34,435 nt of DNA, from NCBI GenBank assembly GCA_021784755.1, contig JAJYHM010000024.1:1-34435 (forward strand), written 5' to 3'. Numbering within the stretch: the stretch's first letter is position 1; each line of letters opens with the position of its first letter. Below, piece after piece: positions 16,666-24,447 of this stretch. Source of the stretch: Pseudomonadota bacterium (GTDB lineage: Bacteria > Pseudomonadota > Gammaproteobacteria > Acidiferrobacterales > Acidiferrobacteraceae). The notes beneath the pieces were generated by a model. The model did no database searches and was not told where the DNA came from. It saw only the letters and a program-made list of their open reading frames with translations. A program made the translations under genes and the position numbers.

Positions 16666-17118
16666 GTGCCAAAAAACCTCGCCCGCCCTCCCGGGCGCAC
16701 CCCCCCTGTCTCTCTCCTGGCGCCACTCCTGGCCTCCTTCTGGACCCCGGCCCATTGGACGCTCGTGGGCGCCACCGCAGTCAAGTACGCCGCCGCACAA
16801 AAGGCGGTCTTCATAAGACGTCGCCAGGGGCCGCTCGGCGTCTTTGTCGGGGGATTTCCAAAGAGTATGGTAGCGGGCCTCGATTACAATGACCGGATAG
16901 GCCCAGTGCTTTTGGGGCTTGGCGGGGCATACCTCACGCACACGACTTTCGTAAACGGCACGCATTGGAATTTCGAAGTGCGCCTGGCCTACCGCTTTAC
17001 ACCCCGACTCGAGGCCCTATGGACGCACTTCAGCAATTGTAAGCAGATCTGCGGCTTCGACCGGTCCGGGCCGAACCTCGGCTGGGAATTCCTCGGTATC
17101 GGCTATCGCTTCTCCTGA
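16666..17118 (+). CDS. PagL-like lipid A 3-O-deacylase (outer-membrane barrel)
   Basis: PagL-type enzymes remove the 3-O-linked acyl chain of lipid A in the outer membrane. This 150-aa frame has a basic start and hydrophobic signal-like stretch (about residues 3-28), alternating beta-strand sequence, and near the end HFSN (the His-x-Ser catalytic pair of PagL), an Asn-Leu-Gly-Trp-Glu element with a candidate catalytic Glu, and a terminal GIGYRFS strand. Between Ser and Glu is an insertion containing C-x3-C not usual for PagL. I chose GTG 16666 because GAGGA lies about 8 nt upstream and a signal peptide begins there. The call rests on the C-terminal motif. Confidence 0.55.
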   Translation: MPKNLARPPGRTPPVSLLAPLLASFWTPAHWTLVGATAVKYAAAQKAVFIRRRQGPLGVFVGGFPKSMVAGLDYNDRIGPVLLGLGGAYLTHTTFVNGTHWNFEVRLAYRFTPRLEALWTHFSNCKQICGFDRSGPNLGWEFLGIGYRFS

Positions 17119-17126
17119 CGGCGGAT

Positions 17127-17148
17127 GGTGCGGGGCGACTGTCGCACC
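17127..17148. terminator. Hairpin between convergent pagL-like gene and cysQ
   Basis: GGTGCG (17127-17132) pairs with CGCACC (17143-17148) around a 10-nt loop, just after the plus-strand stop at 17118. No T tract follows, so termination is uncertain. Confidence 0.35.
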
Positions 17149-17186
17149 GCCTTGGAAATGCCTAAGCAAACCATGCGTGCTAGGAA

Positions 17187-17972
17187 TCAGAGCAAATCCG
17201 GCCACGGATAACGGCAATCGGCGACCGCCACAAACGATGGATTGAGCTGCCGCGGGTGGTCGTAAACGAGCGACTGCCGCCCCCTCGTCCAGACCGCGCC
17301 ACCGCTTTCCTCCACCACACACTGTCCGGCGGCCGTATCCCAGGTGTGGGTGGGACCCAACCGTGGATAAAGGTCGGCCCGACCTTCCGCCAACCAACCG
17401 AACTTCCAGGCTGAACCGAGCGCCGAGCGCTTGATTTCCCGCTCGTCACACGCAAGCGCAGCACAGAGGTTCGCAAGCGCCCCGGTGCCGTGCCGCGCGC
17501 TTCCGACGATATGCACAGCTCCCCCCAAGAAGGCACGGCCACGGAGTCGCTCAACCCTCTCCCCTTCCTTCTTGAACGCCCCGATACCCTTCACAGCGAA
17601 ATAGGACTCGCCCGTAACAGGTACATGGATGACACCGACGACCGGCCGTCCGCCTTCGACCAACGCAATATTCACCACGAAGGCGTCCGTGCGCGCCACA
17701 TACTCCTTGGTCCCGTCGAGGGGATCCACGGACCAATATCGGTCTCCTGTGATCTCATCACCTTCTTCCGAGGCGACGGGAACCTTTGGCGTCGCGCGCC
17801 CCAGGACTTCCATGATCGCCTCATGCGCCGCATGATCGGCGGGGGTCACGGGACTTCCATCGCCTTTCATGGTAACGGGCCCGTCCGCCCGATAATGTTG
17901 CAGTATCGCCACCGCCGCTTGTTCTGCGGCCTCTTGCGCCGGTTTCAGGTATTGTTCGTAATTCTTATCCAC
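17187..17972 (-). CDS. cysQ: 3'(2'),5'-bisphosphate nucleotidase
   Basis: CysQ dephosphorylates 3'-phosphoadenosine 5'-phosphate (and PAPS), a by-product of sulfate assimilation. The 261-aa protein is in the inositol-monophosphatase superfamily: Glu69-Glu70 in VASEEGDE, the metal-binding DPLDGT (83-88), and the C-terminal WDTAAGQCVVEESGG with its catalytic Asp. E. coli CysQ is 246 aa. I chose GTG 17972 since GGGAGGG is just upstream and family members begin here; the open frame to 18083 is leader DNA. It is convergent with the pagL-like gene. Confidence 0.92.
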   Translation of the reverse strand: MDKNYEQYLKPAQEAAEQAAVAILQHYRADGPVTMKGDGSPVTPADHAAHEAIMEVLGRATPKVPVASEEGDEITGDRYWSVDPLDGTKEYVARTDAFVVNIALVEGGRPVVGVIHVPVTGESYFAVKGIGAFKKEGERVERLRGRAFLGGAVHIVGSARHGTGALANLCAALACDEREIKRSALGSAWKFGWLAEGRADLYPRLGPTHTWDTAAGQCVVEESGGAVWTRGRQSLVYDHPRQLNPSFVAVADCRYPWPDLL

Positions 17973-18017
17973 CCCACCCTCCCTATCGCGCCGCTCGTCG
18001 ACCCAGAAAACCCCTTC

Positions 18018-18023
18018 ATTATC
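18018..18023 (-). promoter_or_regulatory. Candidate extended -10 of cysQ
   Basis: GATAAT on the minus strand preceded by TGG gives an extended -10. Transcription would start near 18011, a leader of about 40 nt. No good -35 is visible. Confidence 0.35.
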
Positions 18024-18058
18024 CCATAGCAAAGTCGCGTCCGAGTACCCAAATTCGG

Positions 18059-18108
18059 TCCCAACGTTGGGATAGTATGCCACCGGCGGCGCCTGTTATT
18101 AGCATACT
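18059..18108. promoter_or_regulatory. Palindromic operator-like elements upstream of cysQ
   Basis: A perfect 14-bp palindrome TCCCAACGTTGGGA (18059-18072) is immediately followed by an inverted repeat AGTATGC (18074-18080) and GCATACT (18102-18108), spaced by 21 bp. They lie in the 393-bp divergent region between cysQ and the ArsR-type gene. I do not recognise a known regulator site. Confidence 0.45.
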
Positions 18109-18283
18109 TTCCCTGTGCGAATTATGGCAGTTTCACACGTCTATGTTTCCATGCCCGATAATGCATGACAGCTAATATGCGCCCTAGTCAAAAAAGGGTG
18201 CTGCTATTGTCGCTAAAATGCGGTATAGTGCGCTCGCAAAGGACCGAGAATAGGTTTTTTCGGTACCATGAGGGACAGCATTC

Positions 18284-18355
18284 TTTTAAGGTAGCATCCG
18301 TGGAACCATAAAGGAATTGCGTTGTCTTTGACGAACGGACGGCCATTTTAAGGTA
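18284..18355 (+). repeat. Paired TTTTAAGGTA direct repeats before the ArsR-type gene
   Basis: The 10-mer TTTTAAGGTA occurs at 18284-18293 and again at 18346-18355, 62 bp apart, the second ending 10 bp before the gene's ATG. AAGG in the second copy may also serve as the ribosome site (9-14 nt before ATG 18366). TTGACG (18328-18333) lies between the copies. Confidence 0.4.
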
Positions 18356-18365
18356 AACCCAATCG

Positions 18366-18779
18366 ATGACAATGAAGATCACAGCGGCAACGCGAGCATT
18401 GACGGCACTGGCACAGGAGACACGACTTGGTATCGTGCGCCTTTTGGTCAAGGTCGGTCCGGACGGACTTGTAGCCGGGCAAATCGCCCTGCGTCTGAAA
18501 CTGGCGCCGGCCACTTCCTCGTTCCATCTGTCACAGCTCACTCAGGCCGGCCTTATCAAGCCATCCCGCGAGGGACGATCGATACGCTATTCCCCGGTCC
18601 TTGCGACCATTGGGGAATTGCTCGCGTTCCTTGAGGAGAACCTGAGCGGCGGGCCGACAGAAAAAAGTGCGCCGAGGCCAGTAGCGAAGTCAGCCCCTAA
18701 GGCGGCACCTAAGACGGCGGCCAAGGGTGCCCCGAAAGCGGCAGCCAAAAAAAAGAAGGCTGGTCGTAAGGGTCGGTAA
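18366..18779 (+). CDS. ArsR-family winged-helix regulator with a histone-H1-like Lys/Ala/Pro tail
   Basis: Residues 1-95 are an ArsR-type DNA-binding domain: TRALTALAQETRLGIVRLL, then LKLAPATSSFHLSQLTQAGLI as the recognition helix, and a wing (REGRSIRYSP). There are no Cys residues, so a classical metal-thiolate site is absent. Residues about 100-137 switch to a low-complexity tail of KSAPKAAP/KGAPKAAAK repeats ending KKKKAGRKGR, like histone H1 or AlgP tails, which bind DNA nonspecifically. The fusion is continuous in frame. Target genes are unknown; autoregulation through the upstream repeats is plausible. Confidence 0.85.
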   Translation: MTMKITAATRALTALAQETRLGIVRLLVKVGPDGLVAGQIALRLKLAPATSSFHLSQLTQAGLIKPSREGRSIRYSPVLATIGELLAFLEENLSGGPTEKSAPRPVAKSAPKAAPKTAAKGAPKAAAKKKKAGRKGR

Positions 18780-18800
18780 GTCGGAACAGGCGGCGAGGCA

Positions 18801-18829
18801 ACGTGGGCGAGTGATTCGCTCGTCCGCGT
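18801..18829. terminator. Hairpin between convergent ArsR-type and MmyB-type regulator genes
   Basis: ACGTGGGCGAG (18801-18811) can pair with CTCGTCCGCGT (18819-18829), 11 pairs with two G-U wobbles and a 7-nt loop. It lies between two facing stops (18779 and 18836) and could act on both strands; no T tract is visible. Confidence 0.45.
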
Positions 18830-18835
18830 TGATCG

Positions 18836-19618
18836 TCAGTCGTTCGAGCGGGCGCTCAGGATCACAACCTTCAAATCGCGCATCACGAGGGGTGCAAATG
18901 TCGTTTGTTCGTAAACCACGAGACCGCGGATAGGATGGCGGAAGGCCTTGAGGGCCGCATCCCTGAACGACACCTCGCGTCGCTGCCAATAGTCACGAAA
19001 TTCAACACTACGCGCCGCAAGATCCGCCACCATCTGCTCATAGCGCGGATCACCCGTGAGGTCAGCCGCATCGGCCGCGAACTCGGCGACCAGGCGACGC
19101 GCTCGCTCGGGCCAGTCCACGATGAAATCGCGGGCGGCGGGCACTGAGAAAACGAAATCGAGCAGATTCCGCTCGCAGCCCCCCTCGCCCAACCAATCCG
19201 GAAACAACTCTTGCGCCTCCTTGTTCCATGCCAAGGCGTCCCAATAGCGCCCCAGGCAGTAGGCAGGCGTGGCAATGTGCGCAAGGACGGATACTATCTC
19301 GGCCGGCGCCTGCGGGACTATGCGCGCCACGCGCTGAGGACCTAGCCCGGCCACTTCCCAGAGATAGCGCCGCTCGGCATCAGTGACGACCAACACCTCG
19401 GCTAGGCGCGCCAGAGTGTCCGGCGACACGCCACCGGCCCGCCCCTGTTCAATCCATGTATACCAGGTCGCACTGATGCCGCATTGCGCGGCCAATTCCT
19501 CACGGCGAAGCCCGGGGGTGCGGCGCCTGCGCGCCCCCGGCGGCGCCGGCGCGCGCTCGCGCAGGGTTCGCAAGAAGTAGCCAAGCTCTTTTTGTCTCGC
19601 GATCATCGCCGGTTCCAT
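18836..19618 (-). CDS. XRE-type regulator with MmyB-like ligand-binding domain
   Basis: The 260-aa protein has an N-terminal helix-turn-helix (about residues 35-85: LRREELAAQCGISATWYTWIEQGR, then SPDTLARLAEVL) and a C-terminal MmyB-like PAS-type domain with the WDALAWNKEA and NLLDFVF segments. MmyB domains may bind fatty-acid-like ligands. Family members commonly control an adjacent, divergent gene, and here a methyltransferase starts 91 bp away. ATG 19618 or the ATG 12 bases later (19606) could be used. It probably binds the repeats in the shared intergenic region. Confidence 0.88.
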   Translation of the reverse strand: MEPAMIARQKELGYFLRTLRERAPAPPGARRRRTPGLRREELAAQCGISATWYTWIEQGRAGGVSPDTLARLAEVLVVTDAERRYLWEVAGLGPQRVARIVPQAPAEIVSVLAHIATPAYCLGRYWDALAWNKEAQELFPDWLGEGGCERNLLDFVFSVPAARDFIVDWPERARRLVAEFAADAADLTGDPRYEQMVADLAARSVEFRDYWQRREVSFRDAALKAFRHPIRGLVVYEQTTFAPLVMRDLKVVILSARSND

Positions 19619-19626
19619 TGGTTCTT

Positions 19627-19661
19627 GTACCAGTATAATTGGCCCATCTGGTACCCGTATA
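19627..19661. promoter_or_regulatory. Shared operator/promoter of the MmyB-type regulator and methyltransferase
   Basis: GTACCAG (19627-19633) and CTGGTAC (19648-19654) form an inverted repeat whose half-site centres are 21 bp apart, two helical turns. The same DNA also reads as a direct repeat, GTACCAGTATA (19627-19637) and GTACCCGTATA (19651-19661). TATAAT (19634-19639, plus) and TATACT (19632-19637, minus) lie inside, so a bound regulator would cover both -10 regions. Confidence 0.6.
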
Positions 19662-19709
19662 GCGCGAGAGTATGCTGCGTGCGACTCACACCTCGGAGAA
19701 TACGCGATT

Positions 19710-20474
19710 ATGAATCATGAACAGGATGTGACCCGCCAATTCGACTCGGTCGCCGCTCATTACGAAACGAGCCCGATACACGCCCATGGTCCAGACCTTC
19801 CCCTCTTTCGGGCGACCGCCGAATCCTTGCGCCCACGACACGCCTTGGACGTCGGCTGCGGACCCGGACATGTCGCCTTGGTCCTCGCGCCGTTCTGCGA
19901 GACGGTGCAGGCGGTCGACGGGAGCCTTGAGATGGTCAAGATCGCAAGCGCCCGCGCCCGGGACGCGGCCTGTACGAACATCGTCTGCCAGCAAGCCGCG
20001 GTCGCAAGCCTCCCGTTTGCCGATGCCAGCATGGACCTCGTGACCTGCCGTTTCAGTGCCCACCACTGGCGCAACGTGTCTTCGAGCCTACAAGAGATCG
20101 CCCGTGTCTTGCGCCCCGGAGGCACCTTCATTCTGACCGACAGCGTCGCACCGGACGACCCCTTGTCCGACACCCATCTGCAAACGATCGAGCTCTTGCG
20201 CGACACAAGCCATGTCCGCAACCTCACGGTCTCCGCGTGGATGGCACTCTTGGCTGCCTATGACTTCATGCCCACGCGCACTGACCACTTCCGGATCTTC
20301 ATCGCGTTCGATGACTGGGTGGCGCGCGCAAAGACACCGGCGACGCGCGTGGCGGCGCTTAAGGACCTGCTCCGTCATGCCCCGATCGAGGCGCGTAACC
20401 GTCTCGGCATCGAGGAGGATGGGTCCTTTCATCTCGACGTGCTGACCGCACACTGCCAAAAAGCGCGGACTTAA
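19710..20474 (+). CDS. Class I SAM-dependent methyltransferase
   Basis: The 254-aa protein has the Rossmann methyltransferase core: motif I LDVGCGPGHVAL (about residues 46-57), the acidic residue in VQAVDGS, motif at SLPFADASMDLVTCRFSAHHW and RVLRPGGTFILTD. It belongs to the UbiE/Methyltransf_11 type; the substrate is not apparent. It is divergent from the MmyB-type regulator, which probably controls it. Its stop lies 5 bp from the stop of the convergent FAH-family gene, with a perfect CCGCTAGCGG palindrome at the junction. Confidence 0.88.
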   Translation: MNHEQDVTRQFDSVAAHYETSPIHAHGPDLPLFRATAESLRPRHALDVGCGPGHVALVLAPFCETVQAVDGSLEMVKIASARARDAACTNIVCQQAAVASLPFADASMDLVTCRFSAHHWRNVSSSLQEIARVLRPGGTFILTDSVAPDDPLSDTHLQTIELLRDTSHVRNLTVSAWMALLAAYDFMPTRTDHFRIFIAFDDWVARAKTPATRVAALKDLLRHAPIEARNRLGIEEDGSFHLDVLTAHCQKART

Positions 20475-20479
20475 AGCCG

Positions 20480-21397
20480 CTAGCGGGGGGCGCAGAAGCG
20501 GTTTTCTATCGTTCCCACCCCGGCGATCCGCATACGCACGATGTCGCCGGGGTGGAGATAGCGGGGCGGTTTGCGACTCATACCGACCCCGGCGGGCGTA
20601 CCCGTGGCAATGACATCTCCCGGCTCAAGCGTGACCAGATGCGACAAATAGCTCACGAGCGCCGGGACGTCATAAATCATGTCCGAGGTATGGCCGTGCT
20701 GACGTAACTCGCCGTTGACCCAGGTCTCGAGCGTGAGCCCTTGCGAGGGACCGATATCGTCCCTCTCCACCACGCCCGGACCCATGGGCGCAAAGCCGTC
20801 GCCGATCTTGCCGGCGAGCCATTGGCTGGTACGGAATTGCAGGTCACGGGCACTCACATCGTTGATTACGGTATACCCGAATACATAATCGAGGGCGTCA
20901 TTGACCGAAACCCGGCTCGCGCGTTGGCCCATGACGACCCCGAGTTCGACCTCGTAGTCGATGGCCTGCGAATTCATCGGCAACATGATCTCATCCTGCG
21001 GCCCCGATATGGCATTGGCCCATTTCGCAAAGAGCGGCGGCTCCACGGGTATGGACTGCCCCACCTCGCGCGCGTGGCAGCGGTAGTTCAGGCCGATCCC
21101 GATGAACCGGCCGGGATCGTGGAGGGGTGCACCGAGCGCCACCGGATCCTCTCGCAGCGCCGCTGAGCGGCAATGCGCGCCGCTTAGGCGTACGGCCGCG
21201 AGAAAATCGCCCACCCCAGGTCTCGCCAGCAAGGTCCGCAGGCTGCCCTGTGCGAACGCCACGGCGATCCCGGGGATCGCGCGCAAGCCCATCTCCCGAT
21301 AGCGACTGTAGCAAGCCGCCAGGTCATACAGACCCTCGGGCGTCCTTACGCCCAGACGATAGCGACCCCGTGCCCCCTTGTAGCGCAGAAACTCCAT
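20480..21397 (-). CDS. Fumarylacetoacetate hydrolase (FAH)-family protein
   Basis: FAH enzymes cleave or decarboxylate beta-keto acids using a divalent metal. The 305-aa protein has a less conserved N-terminal region and a FAH catalytic domain with GIGLNYRCHARE, metal-ligand acidic residues in DYEVELGVVMG and NDVSARDLQFR, the GDGFAPMGPG loop and TGTPAGVGMSRKPP. It could be an acylpyruvase/oxaloacetate decarboxylase (FAHD1-like) or an aromatic-degradation isomerase; no pathway genes are adjacent. ATG 21397 is favoured over GTG 21403 because GGGAGG is 6 bases upstream. Confidence 0.85.
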   Translation of the reverse strand: MEFLRYKGARGRYRLGVRTPEGLYDLAACYSRYREMGLRAIPGIAVAFAQGSLRTLLARPGVGDFLAAVRLSGAHCRSAALREDPVALGAPLHDPGRFIGIGLNYRCHAREVGQSIPVEPPLFAKWANAISGPQDEIMLPMNSQAIDYEVELGVVMGQRASRVSVNDALDYVFGYTVINDVSARDLQFRTSQWLAGKIGDGFAPMGPGVVERDDIGPSQGLTLETWVNGELRQHGHTSDMIYDVPALVSYLSHLVTLEPGDVIATGTPAGVGMSRKPPRYLHPGDIVRMRIAGVGTIENRFCAPR

Positions 21398-21481
21398 GCC
21401 CACCCTCCCATTTGAGACAATCTCGGCGGACCCTGCGCCGCGCTCCTATAAATCACCGTGATATCCCCCATAATGCTATGA

Positions 21482-21510
21482 AATAACTATCTGATTTTTA
21501 TCAGGTTATT
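21482..21510 (+). promoter_or_regulatory. FNR/CRP-like palindrome upstream of soeABC
   Basis: CTGAT-TTTT-ATCAG (21491-21504) is a perfect palindrome with the 4-bp spacing of FNR-type sites (consensus TTGAT-N4-ATCAA). It is extended by AATAAC (21482-21487) and GTTATT (21505-21510). It lies about 90 bp upstream of soeA. The surrounding DNA is locally A/T-rich, unlike the rest of the window. Confidence 0.5.
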
Positions 21511-21548
21511 AAAACAATTCCCTAGCACAGGGGCGCTCCTTTCCTGTA

Positions 21549-21577
21549 AGGTCCCTGCATCGGGACTTTTACGTTTT
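21549..21577 (+). terminator. Terminator-like hairpin in the soeA leader
   Basis: AGGTCCC (21549-21555) pairs with GGGACTT (21562-21568), 7 pairs with one G-U and a 6-nt loop, followed by TTACGTTTT. It ends about 10 nt before the soeA ribosome site. It could attenuate transcription or protect the mRNA 5' end. Confidence 0.45.
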
Positions 21578-21587
21578 CGGAGATCAT

Positions 21588-24434
21588 ATGTCCGCAGTCG
21601 AGCACAGCCACGATCAAAGCAACCAGGAGATCAAGTACTCCACTTGTTATATGTGCGCCTGTCGCTGCGGTATCAAGGTGACCATAGAGAACAACCAAGT
21701 CCGCTTCATTCAGGGTAATCGCAATCATCCCATCAATAAAGGCGTGCTTTGCGCCAAGGGGTCGGCCGGCATCATGAAACAGTGCTCGCCGGCACGCCTG
21801 CGTAGCCCGCTTCTGCGCAAGCCCGGCACGGAACGCGGCGCTGGGGAGTTTGTCGAGATCTCCTGGGAGCAAGCGCTGGACATGCTCACCGAACGCTTGG
21901 CCCACATCCGCGCGACCGACCCCAACAAATTCGCGTTTTTCACTGGACGCGACCAGATGCAGGCGCTGTCGCGGCTATTCGCCGAACAGTTCGGGACCCT
22001 CAACTGGTCGGCCCATGGTGGCTTCTGCTCGGTCAACATGGCCGCCGCCGGACTCTATACATTGGGCTACGCCTTTTGGGAATTCGGTGACCCGGACTGG
22101 GATCGCACCAAGTACTTCATGCTCTGGGGGGTCGCGGAAGACCACAACTCGAACCCCATGAAGATCGGCATCGAGAAACTGAAAAGCCGTGGCGGCAAAT
22201 TCGTCGGGATCAATCCCGCGCGCACGGGCTACCAGGCGGTCGCCGACGAATGGGTCCCCATTCGGCCGGGCACCGACGCCGTCCTCGCCCTATCCATGAT
22301 CCACGTCCTGCTGTCGCGGGAACTCTTCGACTGGGACTTCCTCATCCGCTACACGAACGCGCCCTTTCTGGTGGTCCAGACGCCGGGGCAAAAAGGCGAC
22401 GGCCTCATCTATCGGGACGAGGCAGGCCACCCGCTTGCGTGGGACCTAAAGCGAGAGGCCTTCGTCAACGGCCTCGACGCCGCGTGCCACCCGGCGCTCT
22501 TCGGCGAACACAAGACACCCGATGGCCGTACGGTGAAGACCGTCATGACGCTGCTCGCCGAGCGTTACCTCGACGAACGGTTCGCGCCCGAGAACGCCGC
22601 CAAGGTCTGCGGCATCCCGGCCAGTACGATCGAGCGCCTAGCACTGGAAATGGCGCATGTGGCCTTCAAGGAGACTATAGAGATTGCCGTCGAGTGGACC
22701 GACTGGGCCGGCCGCAAGCACGACAAGTTCATCGGGCGTCCAGTGTCCATGCACGCCATGCGCGGCGTGTCGGCGCATTCCAACGGCTTCCAGGCGGCGC
22801 GCGCGATTCACTTCCTGCAGATCCTGCTTGGCACTATCGACTGCCCGGGCGGGTTCCGCGCCAAGGCCCCCTACCCGCGCCCGGTGCCGTCGCCCGGCAA
22901 GCCGGCCAAGCATAGCGCCCCAAACACCCCGCTCAATGCGCATCCGCTCGGTTTCCCGACCGCCCCCGAGGACCTCGTCGTCGACGATGACGGGCAGCCC
23001 TTGCGTATCGACAAGGCCTATTCCTGGGAGGCCCCCTTGGCCAACCATGGACTCATGCACATGGTGATCACGAACGCCGTGAACGCGGACCCGTATCCGA
23101 TCGATACCTTACTCTTCTTCATGGCCAACATGGCCTGGAATTCGTCCATGAACACGGCGAATATCCAGGACATGCTGCGCGCGAAGCGTCCCGACGGCGA
23201 GTACAAGATCCCGTTCCTAGTCGTGGTCGACGCCTTCCATTCGGAAACCGTGCACTTCGCGGACCTTGTGTTGCCCGACACGACCTATCTCGAGCGCTAT
23301 GACGCCATCTCGCTGCTCGACCGCCCGATCTCGGAACCCGACGCAGTGTGCGATTCGATACGTCACCCGCTGCTCGCGCTCGATCGCAACGTGCGTCCCT
23401 GGCAGGAGGTGCTAGTGGAGCTGGGTGCGCGCCTGAAACTCCCGGTGTTCACCAAGCCCGATGGCACGCCCAAATATCAGGGCTACAAGGACTTCATCAC
23501 TTATTACGAGCGCGAGCCCGGCATCGGCTTTCTAGCCGGTTATCGCGGCGTCGATGGCAGCAAATCGCTCCGCGGTGAACCCAATCCCGAACAGTGGGAG
23601 CGCTATATCGAGAACCAGGGCTTCTTTCAGTACCACCTGCCCAAGGATATCCGCTATCTGCGCTTCGCCAACAAGGGCTATCTGGAGTTCGCCACCGAGG
23701 CGGGTTTCCTGAAGAGCCCTGAGCCCATCGTGATCGAGCTCTACTCCGAGGCCATACAAAAATTCCGCCTCGCCGGACTCGGCCTCTATGACGGACCAAT
23801 GCCGAAGGAGCGCGTCGATCAGGAGCGGCTCGCAACCTACTTCGATCCCCTGCCCGACTACTACGAGCCTTTGGAGCAACAGCGGGTCGACAAGACCGAG
23901 TATCCGTTCTTCGCGGTCAACCAGCGGCCTATGATGATGTACCACTCGTGGGATTCGCAGAACGCCTGGTTGCGGCAGATCATCGCGCAGAACCACCTGT
24001 ACATGAACCGCGCGCGCGGCGAGAGCCTGGGCTTCCAGGACGAGGACTGGGTGTGGGTCGAGTCGCATAACGGCAAGATCCGCGTGCAGCTGCGCCTGAT
24101 CGAGGGCTGCCAGGAAGACACGGTGTGGACCTGGAACGCGATCGGCAAACAGTCCGGCACCTGGGGCTTGAAACCCGATGCACCGGAGGCCACCCAAGGC
24201 TTCCTGATGAATCACTTGATTTCGGAGCTGCTCCCGGAGAAGGCAGGCGAGCGGCGCATTACAAATTCCGATCCCATCACAGGTCAGGCGGCTTGGTACG
24301 ACCTGCGCGTCAAGGTGACGCGCGCCGCGCCCGGTGAGGAAGGCGTGTGGCCGACCTTCGCCAATGTGCCACCCTTGCCCGGTGCCGCCCCCAAACCCGA
24401 CGTGCTGCGCTACAACACGCGCGCCAAAGCCTAA
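21588..24434 (+). CDS. soeA: Cytoplasmic sulfite dehydrogenase molybdopterin subunit SoeA (DMSO-reductase family)
   Basis: SoeABC oxidises sulfite to sulfate in the cytoplasm and passes electrons to the quinone pool. The 948-aa subunit has an N-terminal [4Fe-4S] site, Cys20-x2-Cys23-x3-Cys27-x27-Cys55, followed by the bis-MGD catalytic domains. Cys147 in GGFCSVNMA is the likely Mo ligand. There is no twin-arginine signal, which separates it from periplasmic PsrA/PhsA and matches SoeA. The ferredoxin and DmsC-like partners, in the order A-B-C, support this; a formate dehydrogenase or other sulfur-compound reductase is less likely. GGAG lies 5 nt before ATG 21588. Confidence 0.82.
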   Translation: MSAVEHSHDQSNQEIKYSTCYMCACRCGIKVTIENNQVRFIQGNRNHPINKGVLCAKGSAGIMKQCSPARLRSPLLRKPGTERGAGEFVEISWEQALDMLTERLAHIRATDPNKFAFFTGRDQMQALSRLFAEQFGTLNWSAHGGFCSVNMAAAGLYTLGYAFWEFGDPDWDRTKYFMLWGVAEDHNSNPMKIGIEKLKSRGGKFVGINPARTGYQAVADEWVPIRPGTDAVLALSMIHVLLSRELFDWDFLIRYTNAPFLVVQTPGQKGDGLIYRDEAGHPLAWDLKREAFVNGLDAACHPALFGEHKTPDGRTVKTVMTLLAERYLDERFAPENAAKVCGIPASTIERLALEMAHVAFKETIEIAVEWTDWAGRKHDKFIGRPVSMHAMRGVSAHSNGFQAARAIHFLQILLGTIDCPGGFRAKAPYPRPVPSPGKPAKHSAPNTPLNAHPLGFPTAPEDLVVDDDGQPLRIDKAYSWEAPLANHGLMHMVITNAVNADPYPIDTLLFFMANMAWNSSMNTANIQDMLRAKRPDGEYKIPFLVVVDAFHSETVHFADLVLPDTTYLERYDAISLLDRPISEPDAVCDSIRHPLLALDRNVRPWQEVLVELGARLKLPVFTKPDGTPKYQGYKDFITYYEREPGIGFLAGYRGVDGSKSLRGEPNPEQWERYIENQGFFQYHLPKDIRYLRFANKGYLEFATEAGFLKSPEPIVIELYSEAIQKFRLAGLGLYDGPMPKERVDQERLATYFDPLPDYYEPLEQQRVDKTEYPFFAVNQRPMMMYHSWDSQNAWLRQIIAQNHLYMNRARGESLGFQDEDWVWVESHNGKIRVQLRLIEGCQEDTVWTWNAIGKQSGTWGLKPDAPEATQGFLMNHLISELLPEKAGERRITNSDPITGQAAWYDLRVKVTRAAPGEEGVWPTFANVPPLPGAAPKPDVLRYNTRAKA

Positions 24435-24447
24435 AAAGGAGTCAGTC

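Noticed and set aside
21588-24434. Reading this enzyme as a periplasmic thiosulfate/polysulfide reductase or a formate dehydrogenase
   Set aside because: No twin-arginine signal, and the partner anchor is DmsC-like, both of which fit SoeABC better. Sequence phylogeny could still change this.
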